A stretch of 56,760 nt of DNA. It comes from Gammaproteobacteria bacterium (GTDB lineage Bacteria > Pseudomonadota > Gammaproteobacteria > Pseudomonadales > Pseudohongiellaceae). Position 1 is the stretch's first letter, and every line of letters starts with the position of its first letter. Below the pieces are notes generated by a model. It ran no database searches, was not told the DNA's origin, and saw nothing but the letters and a program-made list of their open reading frames with translations. The DNA is taken from NCBI GenBank assembly GCA_028825335.1, contig JAPKAI010000005.1, positions 1 through 56,760 on the forward strand, in the 5' to 3' direction. This document shows, one piece after another, positions 42,600 to 50,968 of this stretch. A program made the translations under genes and the position numbers.

Positions 42600-44951
42600 T
42601 CATTGTGGCAGACGATAGGCAATGATGTATCCACCCTCTGGATCTTCTTCGTCTGCAGGAAGCGCTCTAAAGCCCGAGCCGCTGGTTGAATTAAAAACCG
42701 GAACCGTAATTACTACGGTCTGCTCTCCTGCTGGAGACAAGTAACTCATGGGAGTCGCATGCGCCGTGAAAGGCAGATCAGCACTCCACAACTCCTTTCC
42801 ATCGCTTATGTTTGTAGCACGAATTGTATTGTCGAAAGTGCCAGCGCTGAAAATCAAACCACCCGCCGTCGTTATCGTGCCTGCGCTTTGCGGTGTGCCC
42901 ACGGTGATTGGCAGTCGCGTCTTTATGCCGAACGGTCCGCTCTCCTTCGCAGTGCCTATAGGTCGCTCCCACAGCAACTGCTTCGTCTCGAGATCGATAG
43001 CTGCAAGAACACCAAAGGGTGGCTGGTTACAGGGAATTCCTAGGGGCGACATGAAACGAACTGTTCTGTGGGAATACGGCGTGCCGAGTTGGTTGCCTTG
43101 TTGACCTTCCGGCAATTCGTCTCTGGGAATCAGCGTCAGCTGATTACCCAAGACCAATGGATTGACAACCATGATGTTGTTCACCTGATCGATGCTGACC
43201 GAGCCCCAGTTGTGACCGCCAGCATTGCCAGGGAATTGAAAGATCGTATCGGCGCCGGGTACCGTGAAGTGTCCCTCATAGCGCATCTTCTTAAACTCGA
43301 TACGGCACCAGAGTTGATCCAGTGGGGTCACGCCCCACATCTTTGCCTCAGTAAAATCCGGGCGAAAGTTCGGGAGATCTACAGAAAACGGCTGGGTTGC
43401 CGCAACATAGTCTTCAGGCACTCCCCCTTCCTGAGGCACGGGCAGCTCCTGAATATCGAAAATCGGTTCACCCGTCACCCTATTCAGCACGAAGACTTCC
43501 GCTCGCTTAGTCGGCACCAGAACAGCCGGAATTTTCTCACCATCCTCACCGGGCAGATCAATCAATACGGGCTGCGACGGCACATCGTAGTCCCATAAAT
43601 CATGATGGGTTGTCTGGTATGACCAGCGCACCGATCCCGTTTCGCCATCGATAGCCACTATTGAGCTCGCGTACTGCTCACTCGACTCCATGCGCTGCCC
43701 GCCGAAATAGTCCGGCGTCTCATTTCCTGTTGGCGCGTATATCAATCCTAACTCTTCATCGACACTGAACAGACTCCAAACATTGGGCGTGCCTCGGGTG
43801 TAAACCTCTCCTCTTAAAGGCTGAGCATTCACACCCGGCCTCCCCATGTCCCAGGCCCACACGAACTCTCCAGAGAGGGCATCGAATGCACGAACGACAC
43901 CCGATGGCTCGCCCACACTTTGGTTATCGAAAACCCAACCCCCGACTACAGCATTGCCGCGCACGATTCCAGGCGGCGAGGTTTGGAAATTGAATATTCG
44001 CGGATCATTACCCATGCTAGTTGTTAGGTCGACTTCACCCTGATCGCCGAACTGAGAACATCGAGCTCCACTTAGCGCATCGATTGCAATCAATCGCGCA
44101 TCGGTGGTTGCCGTCAGTATTCTCTGCTGGCATTCGCCCTGGTAGTCCTCGGGGGCCTCGAAGTAGGAAACCCCACGGCAACCTGTTGTGAAATAGCGAA
44201 GAAATTCCAAATGCTCTGGGTCTATGAGAGGATCGAACTGCCAGCGCAGCTCTCCGTTATTGGCATCCAGCGCTATGACTCTATTGCCTGCTGCACAGAC
44301 ATAGAGCAGCTCACCTATCTGCAGAGGTGTTGCCTTAAAGGAGCCGCCCGCATTGGTTCTATAGGTCCAGGCCACCTCTAAGCTATCTACGTTGTCTCTA
44401 TTTATTTGATCGATCGGCGAGTACCTGCTACCCCCGAGGGTGTTGCCATAGCTGGGCCAATCGGTTGCCATGTTTACAGTATTAATATTGGAACGCTCGG
44501 TCATTTGGTTAACTTTATAGCCTGCACCGTCTATGGCTACATAGGCGATTAGCGCCAGTGAAATTGCGGCTGCATACAGCGGGTATTTAGCAGCGAGCAG
44601 CGCAGGTGGGTTCCCTTGATGCAAGGAGCGGCGCAGCCAGGGAGTTAGAAACCATAATCCTAGTACGGCGAAGGGCAGTATTCTGGGCAGCAACGCCCAG
44701 TGATTTGTGCCGGATTCATTCAGTGACCACACCACAGTAAAAATCATGAGCGCGCCATAGATCTTCGGCGCAGCTGGATCTTGCTTCCATAATCTTCCGG
44801 CGCAGGCCGCCAGCAAGAACCCAGATAGTAGATAGTAGAATGAGCCACCCAGAATAATCAGCCGCGCGCCGCCCAATATCATAGGAATCGCAAAGAACAG
44901 GAGAATGATAGGAAAAATACGAAGAGTTTTACTGACTGAACCGACATTCAT
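42600..44951 (-). CDS. Membrane-bound PQQ glucose dehydrogenase-type quinoprotein
   Basis: This encodes a 783-aa protein with an N-terminal membrane domain of about five helices (1-140), typical of membrane glucose dehydrogenase (Gcd), followed by a periplasmic PQQ propeller. Blocks include WPSYGNTLGGSRYSPIDQIN, GNRVIALDANNGELRWQFDP, TTHHDLWDYDVPSQPVLIDL, and QLLWERPIG. It oxidises aldoses in the periplasm and passes electrons directly to ubiquinone. AAGGCG precedes the ATG. Its stop overlaps the ribosome site of the downstream peptidase gene, so the two are coupled. Exact sugar is unknown, so the symbol gcd is not assigned. Confidence 0.88.
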   Translation of the reverse strand: MNVGSVSKTLRIFPIILLFFAIPMILGGARLIILGGSFYYLLSGFLLAACAGRLWKQDPAAPKIYGALMIFTVVWSLNESGTNHWALLPRILPFAVLGLWFLTPWLRRSLHQGNPPALLAAKYPLYAAAISLALIAYVAIDGAGYKVNQMTERSNINTVNMATDWPSYGNTLGGSRYSPIDQINRDNVDSLEVAWTYRTNAGGSFKATPLQIGELLYVCAAGNRVIALDANNGELRWQFDPLIDPEHLEFLRYFTTGCRGVSYFEAPEDYQGECQQRILTATTDARLIAIDALSGARCSQFGDQGEVDLTTSMGNDPRIFNFQTSPPGIVRGNAVVGGWVFDNQSVGEPSGVVRAFDALSGEFVWAWDMGRPGVNAQPLRGEVYTRGTPNVWSLFSVDEELGLIYAPTGNETPDYFGGQRMESSEQYASSIVAIDGETGSVRWSYQTTHHDLWDYDVPSQPVLIDLPGEDGEKIPAVLVPTKRAEVFVLNRVTGEPIFDIQELPVPQEGGVPEDYVAATQPFSVDLPNFRPDFTEAKMWGVTPLDQLWCRIEFKKMRYEGHFTVPGADTIFQFPGNAGGHNWGSVSIDQVNNIMVVNPLVLGNQLTLIPRDELPEGQQGNQLGTPYSHRTVRFMSPLGIPCNQPPFGVLAAIDLETKQLLWERPIGTAKESGPFGIKTRLPITVGTPQSAGTITTAGGLIFSAGTFDNTIRATNISDGKELWSADLPFTAHATPMSYLSPAGEQTVVITVPVFNSTSGSGFRALPADEEDPEGGYIIAYRLPQ

Positions 44952-45095
44952 AATAGTCGCCTTTTTGCTATTTTCAGCTACCTAGCTCTCACCAGCATAG
45001 AGCCACGCAGCATTAACTAAAGACTATACCCCAAAAAGCCGGAACACAGCTATGTTGGACGAATCGGACGCATTATTGATTCCTTAGGGCAACTC

Positions 45096-46103
45096 TCACT
45101 TCTCCTTCTCCTTCTCCTGCATCCTCTGCTCCTCCTTGAAACGCAGCTTTTCCTGCTTGCCCCGCTCTATCGTCGATTCCATGGGGGCTCCTATGTGGGC
45201 CTCTCCGCGCTGCGCAGCGAGTTGCATCTGGCGTTCACGCTCAGCGTAGCGCTTTACCTGTTCCTTGCTATGCTTGTCGTGACAGTGATGGCAGCTCACA
45301 CCCTTCTGATAGAACTCGCTGTCCTTATCTTCTTCGGTGATCGGTCGGCGGCAGGCATGGCATTGATCATAGTTTCCCTTCTCCAGCTTGTGGTTTACCG
45401 TCACGCGGTTATCAAAAACGAAACACTCACCCTGCCACTTGGTTTCATCCTCAGGCTGCTCCTCCAAATATTTCAATATCCCGCCCTTGAGGTGAAACAC
45501 ATCTTCGAAGCCATGTTGTTTGAGGTAGGCAGTCGATTTCTCGCAGCGTATTCCGCCGGTACAGAACATCGCGACTTTTTTATGTACTTTAGGGTCGAGA
45601 TTGTTCTTAACGTATTCGGGAAATTCCCTGAAGGAATCCGTCTGTGGGTTTATCGCGTTCTCGAAGGTGCCTATCTCAACCTCGTACTGATTACGCGTAT
45701 CGAGAAGGAGAACTTCGGGATCTGCTATCAGGGCATTCCAGTCCTTCGGGTCCACATAAGTCCCCACGATGTGGGTCGGGTCTATATCCTCAACACCCAT
45801 GGTTACTATCTCTTTCTTCAGTTTTACCTTGGTCCGATAGAAAGGGTTTTCAGCAACATAAGATTCCTTCGCCTGAATGCCAGTAAATCTATGGTCTTTT
45901 GCCAGCCAAGCGAGGACGGCATCGATACTGGCCCTTTCTCCAGCAATAGTGCCATTTAATCCTTCGGCGGCTAATAGCAACGTGCCTCGCACTTTTTCGG
46001 CGAGCATTATTTTAAGCAGGGGCTCGCGGAAGCACTCATAGTCTACGAATTTCGCAAAGCGATAGAGGGCGGCGACAACTACGCCATCGGCAGGTTTATC
46101 CAT
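45096..46103 (-). CDS. trhO: tRNA uridine(34) hydroxylase (rhodanese domain)
   Basis: This encodes a 335-aa cytoplasmic enzyme of the TrhO/YceA family, which hydroxylates U34 of certain tRNAs in an oxygen-dependent reaction on the way to 5-carboxymethoxyuridine. An N-terminal acylphosphatase-like region precedes a rhodanese domain with Cys181 in [13 protein letters not shown]-terminal zinc-type segment (CHACRRP and CHHCHDK) and a Lys/Glu-rich tail follow. AAGGAAG precedes the ATG. It neighbours the sulfurtransferase gene sseA, but need not be cotranscribed (gap of about 117 nt). Confidence 0.94.
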   Translation of the reverse strand: MDKPADGVVVAALYRFAKFVDYECFREPLLKIMLAEKVRGTLLLAAEGLNGTIAGERASIDAVLAWLAKDHRFTGIQAKESYVAENPFYRTKVKLKKEIVTMGVEDIDPTHIVGTYVDPKDWNALIADPEVLLLDTRNQYEVEIGTFENAINPQTDSFREFPEYVKNNLDPKVHKKVAMFCTGGIRCEKSTAYLKQHGFEDVFHLKGGILKYLEEQPEDETKWQGECFVFDNRVTVNHKLEKGNYDQCHACRRPITEEDKDSEFYQKGVSCHHCHDKHSKEQVKRYAERERQMQLAAQRGEAHIGAPMESTIERGKQEKLRFKEEQRMQEKEKEK

Positions 46104-46220
46104 GATCTTCCTTAAAGCTGACTGGAACGTAAATCCAGCGCATTCGTGTGACCGGAATTATAGTAAAAATGCGATTGCTTGTAAAAATAGCTTTTGCAGA
46201 GTGAGCGGCGTTAGAAGCTG

Positions 46221-47072
46221 TCAATCAGTCACAACGGGAAGTTTCGAAGGCGCTCCCCACTCTATCCAGGAGCCGTCATAGACAGATAGATTGCGATGAC
46301 CAGCAAGATAAGCCGCAAAGGTGAGGATGCAGGCTGTGAGACCCGAGCCACAGCTAGTGATTAGCCGCTCGTCGTCTGTGATGAATTCATTGAAAATTTC
46401 TTGGAGCTCGGCCACCGGCTTCATCGATCCCTCATTCAATAACTTGGGAAAGGGCAAATTCCGCGCATTGGGCATATGGCCACCGCGAATGCCCGCTCTT
46501 GGCTCGGGGGCTGTGCCATAGAATCTGCCGCTGGAACGCGCATCGAGAATCGCGCAGCTTGGATCTTCTAAAGACGCTAGTACGACGCTGAAGTCGCAGA
46601 ATGAATCTTCCGTATAAATGGCCTCAAAATTCCCTGCGGGGGAGTCAAGCTGCAGACTATCGATAGTGGCAAAGCCAGCAGCAATCCATGCGCGTAAGCC
46701 ACCGTCCAGAACCGCAACCTGCTCATGACCCATGGCGCGAAGCATCCACCAAGCGCGCGGACTCGAATACAGCCCGACGTCATCATAGATCACGATGACA
46801 CTATCACTATCTATACCGAGTTTGCGCACCTCTTCGGAAAACAAATCTGCTCCCGGCATCATATGCGGCAGAGAAGAATCCTGTTTACATATCTTCGAGT
46901 CGTAGTCGAAGCGCCGCGCTCCAGAAATAGCCATGAAGCACTCTTTGTTATTTAGAGACTCATAACCCGGCACCACCGGAGGAACAGACGCATCGAGAAT
47001 AATCAATTCTATAGCGTGGAGGTTGTCGTGCAACCAATTGACGTCAACTAGCGGGGACGGAAGCTGTAGCAT
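46221..47072 (-). CDS. sseA: Thiosulfate/3-mercaptopyruvate sulfurtransferase
   Basis: This encodes a 283-aa cytoplasmic rhodanese-type enzyme with two rhodanese domains, which moves sulfur from 3-mercaptopyruvate or thiosulfate to thiol acceptors or cyanide. The first domain is inactive as usual; the second has the nucleophile Cys241 in SCGSGLTAC, which matches the CGSGVTAC signature of 3-mercaptopyruvate sulfurtransferases. Other family blocks are SPRAWWMLRAMGHEQVAVLDGG and GHMPNARNLPF. AGGTTAACTG lies before the ATG. It sits between the DUF3014 gene and trhO. Confidence 0.9.
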   Translation of the reverse strand: MLQLPSPLVDVNWLHDNLHAIELIILDASVPPVVPGYESLNNKECFMAISGARRFDYDSKICKQDSSLPHMMPGADLFSEEVRKLGIDSDSVIVIYDDVGLYSSPRAWWMLRAMGHEQVAVLDGGLRAWIAAGFATIDSLQLDSPAGNFEAIYTEDSFCDFSVVLASLEDPSCAILDARSSGRFYGTAPEPRAGIRGGHMPNARNLPFPKLLNEGSMKPVAELQEIFNEFITDDERLITSCGSGLTACILTFAAYLAGHRNLSVYDGSWIEWGAPSKLPVVTD

Positions 47073-47110
47073 CAGTTAACCTATAAAATTTGTTAGCACA
47101 AATCGCGTTT

Positions 47111-47983
47111 CTACAATTGCTCTGAAAATTGTCGCAACTTAGCTTTTAGTTTCTCTGTGTTTTTCGGGCCAATACGAATCAACTGCTTCTGCATTTCTTC
47201 CATATTTTCGATGCTGGCATCTGCATAAAGAAACATAACTGAAGGCTTAACCACCTGATAAGGGCCCTCGACATTCGGCGAACGCAGTACAGCATTAATC
47301 GCCGAGCGTAGGGTGTCATCGAAGTTTACATTTCTAGACCCGATCTCCGCATAGGCTTGCTGAAATAAGGGCTGAAGAGTTCGATAAAGGATCATCGCCT
47401 GATCAGTATCAACTGCCGCAAAGGTATCTATGACTTGATTAAAGCGTTCGTGTGCATTGGCTTCCATCACAAAGAGATTCGCGTCGATATTGCGAACCGA
47501 CATTTCCAGCCCTATCCGTTTGTACGGCAAACTAGTCTGAGGAAAATCACCGCGGCTAATATTGTCGACGAAAACAACGATACTTCGAATGAGTTGCTCA
47601 TCATTCAATACGCTAATCAGCGCGGCACCATTTTGCAGAGCGCGTAATCCTTCTAGAACGAAACCATCGCTGTCATTCAGGCTCGGCAATTCGACAAGCT
47701 CCGTGGGGAGCTCTTCTGAAACTGCCGCTGCAACCTCTACAGGTGCCGCTTCGATTACCGGTGTAGCAGCGACAGCTGGCGGCTCTTCCCGAGGCTGCAA
47801 ACGCGTCTGCGGCAAAGTCGGAGTAATCACTGGAGCAGGTTCGGCAACGCTCTGTACAGCACTCACTGGCACTATTACTGTTGTAATACCCGTAGGCGCC
47901 TCAAAAGTTGCCGCCAAGTACACCAAATACAATAGTGTAAACACAGCAATAGCCGCGACTACCCAAAGGCCAAGTTTTGACAT
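47111..47983 (-). CDS. DUF3014 family protein
   Basis: This encodes 290 aa from the ATG at 47983 (CGGAG 8 nt upstream; the frame is open to 48049). One N-terminal transmembrane helix (about 5-27) is followed by a Pro/Ala/Glu-rich linker to about residue 105. The DUF3014 domain then begins LPSLNDSDGFVLEGLRALQNG and includes LPYKRIG and the acidic C terminus. It is anchored in the inner membrane with the domain in the periplasm. Function is unknown. It lies upstream of sseA on the same strand, at a gap of 38 nt. Confidence 0.8.
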   Translation of the reverse strand: MSKLGLWVVAAIAVFTLLYLVYLAATFEAPTGITTVIVPVSAVQSVAEPAPVITPTLPQTRLQPREEPPAVAATPVIEAAPVEVAAAVSEELPTELVELPSLNDSDGFVLEGLRALQNGAALISVLNDEQLIRSIVVFVDNISRGDFPQTSLPYKRIGLEMSVRNIDANLFVMEANAHERFNQVIDTFAAVDTDQAMILYRTLQPLFQQAYAEIGSRNVNFDDTLRSAINAVLRSPNVEGPYQVVKPSVMFLYADASIENMEEMQKQLIRIGPKNTEKLKAKLRQFSEQL

Positions 47984-48173
47984 GGAAACACTCCGTATGT
48001 ATGTGTGGTACTGCAATTGAGTGCAAGCGAGGGATACACTCTGCCGCATTTTGTCACAGCGCCCAACCAGCTACAACACAGTGGATAGCCACGTCAGCCT
48101 ATAGCCACCAATTGCCTTAATTCAAACACAGTTGCCGCAAGGGCGCATCCCCATCAGATCAACAATTGATCAA

Positions 48174-48207
48174 AAAAAACCCGAATGCCTTACAGCATTC
48201 GGGTTTT
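48174..48207 (-). terminator. Rho-independent terminator for the peroxiredoxin gene
   Basis: AAAACCCGAATGC pairs perfectly with GCATTCGGGTTTT around a 6-nt loop (13-bp stem). On the minus strand the stem is followed by a run of eight T. It lies 28 nt past the stop of the minus-strand peroxiredoxin gene. Confidence 0.92.
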
Positions 48208-48234
48208 CCCATTCACGCAATTTTTATCGTGAAC

Positions 48235-48777
48235 TTACACCTTAGGAAAACCCAGCTCTTCCATCGTGCGGGTTAAGTCCTTGCCTGCCGTTGCTGGCTT
48301 AGTCTCTTTATCTATCTTTAAAATAGTACCGTCAGAACCGATATAATAGGTCCAACGATTAGCGAAACCAGCAGCCATTAACACACCGTAATCACTCGTC
48401 ATTTCCTTTTCAGGATCTGCAAGAATTGGAAAACCAGCCGCATGCTCTTCAGCAAAAGCTGTATTGTCTTCCAGTGTATCTACACTGGCCATAAAGTAAG
48501 CAACGTCAAAACTTCCAATTTCTCTAGCACTGTCACGCAGCGCTTTGCATTGCATAGTTCATCCGCCGGTAAAGGCTTTAGGAAAGAAGGCAATCACTAC
48601 AGGCTTCTCGCCCAGAAACTGGGACATGCTGTAGGTCTGGCCATCCGATGCCTGCAGTGTGAAATCAGGTGCTTTATCACCCACTTCCAATGCGGCAGCA
48701 AATTGACTTCCCAGCGCGACAGCTGCTAAAAATGCAGCCAGCGTACGCCGAGTTAGTCTATTAACAAATTGAGACAT
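48235..48777 (-). CDS. Exported peroxiredoxin with in-frame TGA at the catalytic position (probable selenoprotein)
   Basis: Read through one TGA, this gene encodes 180 aa of the AhpC/TSA peroxiredoxin family, which reduces peroxides with a reactive Cys or Sec. The ATG at 48777 follows GGAGGAG. A signal peptide (about 1-29, with a twin-arginine TRRTLAAF) exports it. VGDKAPDFTLQASDG opens the domain. The active-site loop reads FFPKAFTGG, then TGA (48559-48561, codon 73), then TMQCKALRDS, where relatives have the peroxidatic Cys (PxxxTxxC). Cys77 could resolve. Sequence similarity continues in the same frame to the end. A SECIS-like hairpin follows. A nonsense mutation or sequencing error (TGC or TGT to TGA) is the alternative; the downstream ATG (48555) with GGCGGA could restart translation. 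Confidence 0.8.
48526..48544 (-). promoter_or_regulatory. Candidate bacterial SECIS hairpin
   Basis: On the mRNA, AGCGCTG (48544-48538) pairs with CAGTGCT (48532-48526) with one G-U pair, closing the loop CGUGA, 14 nt after the TGA. Bacterial SECIS elements sit about 11-15 nt past the UGA and expose a GU in the apical loop for SelB. Both features are seen. A 5'-side bulged U, as in E. coli fdhF, is not evident. Confidence 0.5.
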
Positions 48778-48971
48778 AATCTCCTCCGGTTGTTTAGTAC
48801 AGCCCCGAACGCGGAAGCGCCACGAGACAGGACCATTGAACACTTTGTATCGAGTATTTTCCAGTAAAACTGCCCTATAAATACGACTACCTGAGGCGTC
48901 TGGCTCTAAATCAGTGGAGGAGGGGGGGTATACAGGCCTGACATACGCCCGCGCATGGAGTTAAACGGCGT

Positions 48972-50108
48972 CTAGAATAGCCGACGCGACCTAGACTGTC
49001 TGAGTAATTGGAAGGCCTGGGCCTCCAGTTCGGCGATCTGAGTCTCTAGCTTGCCACGCTCCAGTCCACCAAGATCAGCGCTCTGATCGTAAATCTGCTT
49101 TAGCCTATCGATGGATTCCTGCACCGCTCTGGTGCGTTGATTCATAGCTAACTGTTTCGCATCCACCTGCGATTGACGGTAGCGCGGATTCTCCACTTGG
49201 ACGTTGACGCATTCTCTGACGCGCTGGCCCGCAGCATTTTGCACATTGCGACAGCGCTGCTGATTAAGATAGCGACTAACGGTTCCTTCAAAGGCATTAT
49301 AGGGAGTACTGGCAATCGCTCGCGCCAATACCAAATCAGTCTCTGATTTACCCGTGATTATTCCAAGTAGATTCTCGGGCCTAGTATCTGTTTGAATCTC
49401 AAGATTGTCCAAGAGTCGCTCATAAAAATCACTGAGGTCTTCGGCATTGCGCGAGTAGGCACGATAGCTAAGATCGAGCAGATTTTGCTTCAATAGACGT
49501 AATTTCCATTCCCCATAATTTTCTGCCGCCTCGAGATAAGCAAGATCACCCAGCTCATAGAAACGACTGCTAATATGGTAGCGAAGCTCGTGCAGGTCGT
49601 CGGTTTCTTCCCAATTACGCAGTTGGCTGTTGCTCTCGATCAGAGAGGCGATGATAGGTAATTGTTGGTCGCTATAGAGCCCGGTATTGATGCGACTAAT
49701 CTGCAGTGCATCGGTATAGAACCTGATCGCCAATTCGAAGTCTTCGATTTCGGTATATAGGTCCGCCAGATCGCCATACGCCTCTAGCAGCGCAGGCGAG
49801 TAAATTCCCTGACTACCCCGCATTTCATCGATTGCCTGTCGGCGCAGATCTAGCTCTGCATCGCGAGCTCTTTCTTGCTCATTGCGCAAATCTCCCTCAG
49901 CTGAATCTATCGCCTCTTGGGTATCGAAGGTGTCGAATTCTTCATCACCAACCTGCTCCTGAGCCTCTGTTCGAGCACTGAACGCGAAAATCAAAATAAA
50001 CGCGAATGCCGCACACGGCAAAATCCCCCAAAACTTCTTGGTAGAGAATATCGACCAGCTGTTGTCTGCTGTTTTCATAGCCTTTTCTATCTTGCTAACT
50101 CTCCGCAT
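48972..50108 (-). CDS. TPR-containing secreted or membrane-anchored protein
   Basis: This encodes up to 378 aa (an internal ATG at 50078 gives 368). A hydrophobic segment (about 27-47) ends SARTEAQ and serves as signal peptide or anchor. The mature part starts with an acidic, Glu/Asp-rich region, then helical repeats of the tetratricopeptide type (YGDLADLYTEIEDFELAIRF is the clearest), and ends in a coiled coil rich in Gln, Leu and Glu. A CRN...CVNV pair (about 308-325) may form a disulfide. No start has a good ribosome site. Function is unknown; a scaffold role is likely. Confidence 0.7.
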   Translation of the reverse strand: MRRVSKIEKAMKTADNSWSIFSTKKFWGILPCAAFAFILIFAFSARTEAQEQVGDEEFDTFDTQEAIDSAEGDLRNEQERARDAELDLRRQAIDEMRGSQGIYSPALLEAYGDLADLYTEIEDFELAIRFYTDALQISRINTGLYSDQQLPIIASLIESNSQLRNWEETDDLHELRYHISSRFYELGDLAYLEAAENYGEWKLRLLKQNLLDLSYRAYSRNAEDLSDFYERLLDNLEIQTDTRPENLLGIITGKSETDLVLARAIASTPYNAFEGTVSRYLNQQRCRNVQNAAGQRVRECVNVQVENPRYRQSQVDAKQLAMNQRTRAVQESIDRLKQIYDQSADLGGLERGKLETQIAELEAQAFQLLRQSRSRRLF

Positions 50109-50341
50109 TTATAACTCGATTGACCTGAATCAGCTAACGTGCCGGAAACTAACCGACACTATACGCTCGGTTTTTATCTAGGCCATTGTTTTGATGAATT
50201 ATTACTCTTCACCCAACACTTAATGTGACTTTAAATATGGCTATTTGATGCATCCAATAGAGCGAATCAATCCCTACACTCTCGATCTTTTCTTATAGAG
50301 CAAAAGGCAATCAATTCTAAGCTGAAACAAGCGAGTTTGCA

Positions 50342-50713
50342 GTGAAGCAACAGCATCCATTGAACCAATTAAAGCAGCCAATCGCTTTAAGTCTACTATT
50401 TATTTCCACAAGCACAGCAGTCTATGCCCAGGATCAGGTCGAGGAAGTTGTCGTTATTAGCCGCCAAAGGTTTCTTGAAACCGAATTCACGGCAAGACGC
50501 ACCAGCTCCAACGTCGATGCCGCCAAGCTGATAACCAAGTTCCCGGCGGTGCAGCTAACAACAACGGACCACTTACAGGACAGATACAGTATCGCGGCAT
50601 GTTCGGCCCACCCATGAATGTTCGTGTGAACGGCATGCTCATCCACGGTAGCGGGCCGAATAGACTCGGCCTTCCGCCCCGGTGTAATGGATTCTGAAGC
50701 TGCGCGGCAATAG
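50342..50713 (+). pseudogene. Frameshifted N terminus of a TonB-dependent receptor
   Basis: A GTG-initiated frame encodes a signal peptide ending VYAQ and then EEVVVISRQRFLETEFTARR, the start of a TonB-dependent receptor plug domain. After ITKFP the frame is lost by about one base. The next frame continues GGAANNNGPLTGQIQYRGMF, PPMNVRVNGMLIHGSGPN. A second shift brings DSAFRPGVMDSEAARQ and a stop at 50711-50713. No barrel-domain sequence follows. The gene is therefore a truncated relic of an outer-membrane receptor. Confidence 0.85.
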
Positions 50714-50968
50714 CCCTCGCAGCTACTAATTACTGCACTTGCAGCGTCACATCGCAGCCTTCCTCCTCTGCATTCATACACATTCACGCCAGACGATAAG
50801 AAATCTCCTCAACTGTTCGTCACACGGCAATGTTACATGACAAAATGTAGAAGCTGCGTTACTCTCAGGGCGTATATTAGCTATCTTTTGCCAAACAAAG
50901 TTGTCTCATCTAAACGACTTAGCAGACTAGACTAGCAAGCATCGCGTCCCCAATACGAGGATCTAATA

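Noticed and set aside
45195..45959. 254-codon ORF antisense to trhO
   Set aside because: It lies wholly opposite a well-supported enzyme gene, has no ribosome site or known domain, and is explained by codon usage of the true strand.
48235..48555. Separate 106-aa gene starting at the ATG after the TGA
   Set aside because: It would begin in the middle of the peroxiredoxin fold without the N-terminal strands or catalytic residue, so it is better read as the second part of one gene.
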